Part shown: positions 5,269 to 8,049 of the stretch, piece after piece
Layout: each line of letters starts with the position of its first letter
How positions within the stretch are numbered: position 1 is the first letter of the stretch
Assembly (NCBI GenBank): GCA_023137005.1
Contig: JAGLQE010000312.1
Span: 1 to 8,049, forward strand
Length of the DNA stretch: 8,049 bases
Reading direction: 5' to 3'
From: Thermoplasmata archaeon
GTDB taxonomy: Archaea; Thermoplasmatota; Thermoplasmata; SG8-5; JAGLSY01
The notes under the pieces: generated by a model
Databases searched by the model: none
Seen by the model: only the letters and a program-made list of their open reading frames with translations
What the model was told of the DNA's origin: nothing
Program-made: the position numbers and the translations under genes

Positions 5269-6378
5269 TTGCCATCCAACAATAATGAATCACATAGTGG
5301 GAGCCATCATATTCCAATATTTTTTAGTGATCAATTGGCCAAGTTCAATTTCGGGCAGGGTCATCCATTCCACCCGCAGAGGTTCGCGCATTTTCTGAAA
5401 TTGCTGGAGAGGGTGGGTCTTGACAAGTGCCTTGAAAAACTGGAATTGGAACCTGCCACCCAGGATGACCTACGATTGGTGCACACCGAAAGTTACCTGG
5501 CTTATATCAAACATCTGGAGAATATCAATGGCAGGATAACCATGGACACGCCCGTGAACTCGGATGTCACGGAGGTTCAGGGACTTATCGTGGGTTCCGG
5601 CCTCCAGGCGGCGGAATTGGTTCTTGAGGATGGGGGGATCGTTCACACCTTTGGAGGATTGCACCATGCTGGCAGTGATTATGGAGAGGGGTTCTGCCTC
5701 TACAATGATGTGGCCATAACCGCTAGGGCCCTTATTGAAAGACATGGCCAGAAGAGGGTATTGATCTTCGATACCGACGCCCACCAGGGTAATGGCACCA
5801 TGGACATATTCTATGATGATCCCAGGGTTTTGTTCATCTCCATTCACCAGGATCCGAGGACACTTTATCCGGGAAGGGGATTCGTGCATGAAATTGGAGA
5901 AGGTGAGGGAGCTGGCTACACCATCAATATCCCAATGCCACCGTATTCGACCAACCCGCAATACGAACGAGCGATAGATGAGATATTCAAGCCCATCGTC
6001 AAGGAATTCAAGCCCGATGTCATCATCCGGAATGGTGGCTCTGATCCATATCACGGAGACGAGCTCACGCTTCTGGGCCTGGATTATGATGGTCTGAACA
6101 TGATGGCCTCCAAGGTCAGGCAGGCCTCGATGGAGGGTCCTGGGGCCTGTAAGAAACAGATAGACATGATGGTCAGCGGATATGGGGATCTTGTCATATA
6201 CGGTTGGCTGGCCATGTTCTGCGGCACACAGGGGCTGGATGTGGATTACAAGAAACAGGCTCCGGTAGAATACCGCATACCTGGAGGATATGCTCAAGAC
6301 AGGTTGGACAAGATGACCGAAGACATGTTGGGCAAGTTGAAAGGGCATTTGAAGGAACATTGGAATTGCTTCAGATAG
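5269..6378 (+). CDS. Histone deacetylase family hydrolase (AcuC/HDAC fold)
   Basis: Zinc-dependent deacylase of the arginase/deacetylase fold, 369 residues from the chosen start. Members remove acetyl or longer acyl groups from lysines or polyamines; the substrate here is unknown. The active site looks complete: the His pair in GGLHHA (H132, H133), zinc ligands D170 and H172 in DTDAHQGNGT, zinc ligand D259 in GGSDPYHGDE, and the probable catalytic Tyr305 in SGYGD. FGQGHPFHPQR near the N terminus is the usual family opening. The second His of the usual DxDxHHG motif is Gln, and DxDAHQGNG matches the class IV (HDAC11-type) pattern. Cytosolic; no signal peptide. The start is uncertain: an in-frame stop at 5254 leaves TTG 5269 as the first good start, with only a weak GGG upstream; homology proper begins near residue 14. 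No separate promoter is evident, so it is probably cotranscribed with the heptad protein. Confidence 0.94.
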   Translation: MPSNNNESHSGSHHIPIFFSDQLAKFNFGQGHPFHPQRFAHFLKLLERVGLDKCLEKLELEPATQDDLRLVHTESYLAYIKHLENINGRITMDTPVNSDVTEVQGLIVGSGLQAAELVLEDGGIVHTFGGLHHAGSDYGEGFCLYNDVAITARALIERHGQKRVLIFDTDAHQGNGTMDIFYDDPRVLFISIHQDPRTLYPGRGFVHEIGEGEGAGYTINIPMPPYSTNPQYERAIDEIFKPIVKEFKPDVIIRNGGSDPYHGDELTLLGLDYDGLNMMASKVRQASMEGPGACKKQIDMMVSGYGDLVIYGWLAMFCGTQGLDVDYKKQAPVEYRIPGGYAQDRLDKMTEDMLGKLKGHLKEHWNCFR

Positions 6379-6432
6379 ATATTGAGAACCCGGAAAAATT
6401 CAGAAGATGTGCAGAATATCCAGATTCTCCCA

Positions 6433-6458
6433 TATATTTATATTCATCAAATTATATA
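6433..6458 (+). promoter_or_regulatory. Candidate herA promoter, two TATA boxes
   Basis: Two TATA-like boxes lie in an AT-rich stretch: TATATTTATA (6433-6442) and TTATATA (6452-6458). They predict starts near 6464 and 6481, so herA mRNA would carry a leader of about 115-135 bases. That is unusual in this window, where other promoters point to leaderless or nearly leaderless transcripts. Confidence 0.5.
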
Positions 6459-6480
6459 CTGTTTGACATATTGGAAGTGA

Positions 6481-6501
6481 ATGGAAGCGAGAACTAGGTG
6501 A
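6481..6501 (+). other. Possible leaderless six-codon upstream reading frame
   Basis: ATG GAA GCG AGA ACT AGG TGA would encode MEARTR. The ATG lies 26 bases after the centre of TTATATA (6452-6458), exactly where a leaderless transcript would begin. A frame this short can arise by chance, so this is a weak call. Confidence 0.25.
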
Positions 6502-6509
6502 TTGCTTCC
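6483..6509 (+). repeat. Small hairpin over the candidate upstream frame
   Basis: GGAAGC (6483-6488) pairs with GCTTCC (6504-6509) around 15 bases, with a possible G-T pair inside. It spans the six-codon frame and ends where the next hairpin begins. Confidence 0.35.
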
Positions 6510-6537
6510 GGAACTTCGAAAAAAATTTCGAAGTTTC
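6510..6537 (+). promoter_or_regulatory. herA leader hairpin A
   Basis: AACTTCGAAA (6512-6521) and TTTCGAAGTT (6526-6535) form a perfect 10-bp stem around AAAA; one G-T and one G-C pair extend it to 12. Its right arm overlaps the left arm of the longer hairpin at 6530-6572, so the two cannot form together in full. Confidence 0.65.
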
Positions 6538-6572
6538 ATATGTGCGAATTCGATTCGCACATACGAAATTTC
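6530..6572 (+). promoter_or_regulatory. herA leader hairpin B, 43-base near-palindrome
   Basis: The core TATGTGCGAAT (6539-6549) and ATTCGCACATA (6553-6563) pair perfectly around TCG. After one A/C mismatch, GAAGTTTC (6530-6537) pairs with GAAATTTC (6565-6572) with one G-T. In total 19 of 20 positions pair. In the alternative state with hairpin A, only the inner 11-bp core remains and 6564-6573 is free; ATTTCC there (6568-6573) complements GGAAAT (6587-6592) at the herA ribosome binding site. A DNA operator or a small palindromic repeat would also fit. Confidence 0.6.
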
Positions 6573-6583
6573 CGACTTGAAAA

Positions 6584-6588
6584 GGAGG
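6584..6588 (+). promoter_or_regulatory. Shine-Dalgarno site of herA
   Basis: GGAGG, 8 bases before the ATG at 6597, is the strongest ribosome binding site in the window. It fixes the herA start and shows that this gene, unlike its neighbours, is read from a leadered mRNA. Confidence 0.8.
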
Positions 6589-6596
6589 AAATCACT

Positions 6597-8049
6597 ATGG
6601 ATGGGATGCAGGATAATTCGAATTATATAGAGGATGCTGACACTGTTGAAGAGGAGCAGGTGGAGCAGTACACGGCTGGTGCTAAGGACGGCGCTACCGA
6701 TCAGGAGCATATTGATACAAGGGAGTTCGAGGTGGACGGGCATGAGGCCGATGCCTCCAGCTCGAATGTGGTGGGCATCATATACGGCGATGTGGGGACC
6801 ACGCAGTTCAAGTGTAGCGTGACCGGCCACCTGGAAAAGGCCGAGTACATCATGGTCCCGCACGAATCTTGCGGCATGGTCCTGGGCCAGGTTACTTCCA
6901 TGGAGAGAAAGACCAATCTTTCACTTGACAAGGCGAAGATGATGGCCGAGGGCCAGGCAATCAATATCGAGGAAAGAGTGAGCGCGATGATATCGATGCT
7001 GGGCTACAAGGATGATAGGGGACTCCTACAAGTGCCTGGAACCCCGTTCAAAGCCGGCTCGCCTGTATTACTGGCAGACGATGACCTTATCAGGGATGTC
7101 ATAGGAATTAAAGAGGATGCTCGGACCGGGGCCTATATAGGGATGCTCAATGGACATGATATTCGAATAGAGCTGGACATCAATTCCATGGTGCAGAAGC
7201 ATGTGTCCGTATTGGCAAAGACCGGCGGTGGTAAGAGTTACATGACGGGCGTTATCCTTGAAGAATTAATGAAGCACGATGTCACGGTTTTAGTCGTTGA
7301 CCCTCATGGAGAATACAATTCCATGGTGGATTCCGGAGTGGTGGTGCCAGGTTCCGAAAAGTTCGGCATCACGCCCAAGTCATACGCCGAGAAGATAATC
7401 GAGTACTCGCCGGATACCAAGATCAACAAGAATGCCAAGCCCCTGAAATTCACACTAGCCAATATGGAGCCAAAGGACCTCCTGGAACTCACCAATATCA
7501 AGAACGGTAGGAAGGAACTTACAGCCCTGAAGAAGGCCATAGAAGCATTGAAGGCCACGCGTTCCAGTTATAGCCTGGCTGACCTGATGAAGGTGCTGGA
7601 GGCCGAGGAGGAAGGGGGTGTCGGAGGCCTCATTAATGAGCTGGAGTATCTTAATTCAATTGACATATTTGCCGAGCGCGGTACCCGGATGAACGAGCTC
7701 ATCGTCAAAGGCATGACCACGATACTCAATCTCAGAGGGACGCCGCCGGATATCCAGGCTCTCATTGTCGCGAGGATCGCGACCGCTCTGTTCGAACTTC
7801 GAAAGATCAACAATATCCCACCAATGCTGATGGTGGTGGAGGAAGCCCATAATTACTGCCCCCAGGTGGGTGTGATGGACTCGTCCAAGATCATGCGCAC
7901 AATAGCCTCCGAGGGTAGGAAATTCGGACTGGGAATGGTCATCATCACCCAGAGAGCGGCCAAGGTGGACAAGAACGTCCTGAGCCAGTGCCACACTCAG
8001 ATAATACTCAAGGTCACCAACCCCAACGACCTGCAGGCGATTCGAAAGG
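6597..8049 (+). CDS. herA: HerA DNA helicase/translocase, 3' end outside window
   Basis: HerA is a hexameric FtsK-like ATPase that moves on double-stranded DNA and works with the nuclease NurA and with Mre11-Rad50 in DNA end resection. The frame is open from the ATG to the last base (484 complete codons), so the C terminus is missing. Residues 1-57 are an acidic tail (18 Asp/Glu against two Lys/Arg) before the N-terminal HAS barrel (about 58-140, starting NVVGIIYGDVG). The ATPase domain has Walker A AKTGGGKS (207-214, with Ala at the first Gly position), the following DPHGEY, Walker B MLMVVEEAHN (410-419), then SEGRKFGLGMVIITQR and a downstream SQCHTQIILK that matches the family. The Shine-Dalgarno site fixes the start. 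Regulation through the structured leader is possible. nurA, mre11 and rad50 are not in view and may lie beyond the edge. The related HerA-like ATPases of other systems are less likely, given the DPHGEY and EEAHN context. Confidence 0.95.
   Translation, partial: MDGMQDNSNYIEDADTVEEEQVEQYTAGAKDGATDQEHIDTREFEVDGHEADASSSNVVGIIYGDVGTTQFKCSVTGHLEKAEYIMVPHESCGMVLGQVTSMERKTNLSLDKAKMMAEGQAINIEERVSAMISMLGYKDDRGLLQVPGTPFKAGSPVLLADDDLIRDVIGIKEDARTGAYIGMLNGHDIRIELDINSMVQKHVSVLAKTGGGKSYMTGVILEELMKHDVTVLVVDPHGEYNSMVDSGVVVPGSEKFGITPKSYAEKIIEYSPDTKINKNAKPLKFTLANMEPKDLLELTNIKNGRKELTALKKAIEALKATRSSYSLADLMKVLEAEEEGGVGGLINELEYLNSIDIFAERGTRMNELIVKGMTTILNLRGTPPDIQALIVARIATALFELRKINNIPPMLMVVEEAHNYCPQVGVMDSSKIMRTIASEGRKFGLGMVIITQRAAKVDKNVLSQCHTQIILKVTNPNDLQAIRK

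Noticed and set aside
5285..5398. ATG at 5285 in another frame, suggesting a frameshifted deacetylase start
   Set aside because: The frame ends soon without family motifs, and the TTG frame is continuous through all the deacetylase motifs.
5470..6360. Long antisense frame of 296 codons opposite the deacetylase gene
   Set aside because: It mirrors a gene with full catalytic motifs, shows no recognisable motif of its own, and has no promoter or ribosome site.
7215..7238. Defective Walker A in HerA (Ala for the first Gly)
   Set aside because: The GxGKS core is intact, and from memory AKTGxGKS-type loops occur in other archaeal HerA proteins, so loss of function is not indicated.
7794..7804. 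GAACTTCGAAA repeated in the herA leader (6511-6521) and in herA coding sequence
   Set aside because: In the gene it simply encodes E-L-R-K; an 11-base match is expected several times by chance in 8 kb.

Overview
The window reads as ordinary archaeal chromosome, most likely from a Thermoplasmatota-type euryarchaeon. That lineage is an inference. What the sequence shows is TATA boxes about 26 bases before start codons or RNA starts, apparently leaderless GTG/ATG starts, AGG/AGA-rich arginine usage, a tRNA gene with encoded CCA, an archaeal-type MiaB-like methylthiotransferase, and a HerA DNA translocase. No transposase, phage gene or CRISPR array is visible.

Left part (1-1353, + strand): a NrdG-type radical-SAM activase and a CoA-binding Rossmann protein sit 7 bases apart, so they are probably cotranscribed. 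They are followed by tRNA-Gly(GCC) with its own TATA box and T-run. Next (1414-3024, +) comes a two-gene unit of unrecognised function: a single-pass membrane protein with a cytoplasmic zinc ribbon, and a cytosolic protein with a short N-terminal helical module and eight 40-residue TPRs. A 13-bp hairpin at 3059-3104 separates this unit from two minus-strand genes: a two-helix DUF202-like membrane protein with its own leaderless promoter, and the tRNA t6A37 methylthiotransferase.

A divergent promoter region (4872-4980) leads rightwards into a small lysine-rich protein made of nine unbroken heptads, then a histone-deacetylase-family enzyme with a class-IV-like DxDAHQGNG motif. The proximity suggests, but does not prove, an enzyme-substrate relation.

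The right end is herA, open through the window edge. It is preceded by a 218-base gap packed with inverted repeats. The repeats can be drawn as two mutually exclusive RNA folds, one of which leaves a segment free to pair with the herA ribosome binding site. A possible leaderless six-codon reading frame precedes them. This structured herA leader, the zinc ribbon/TPR pair and the heptad protein beside the deacetylase are the parts most worth following up.
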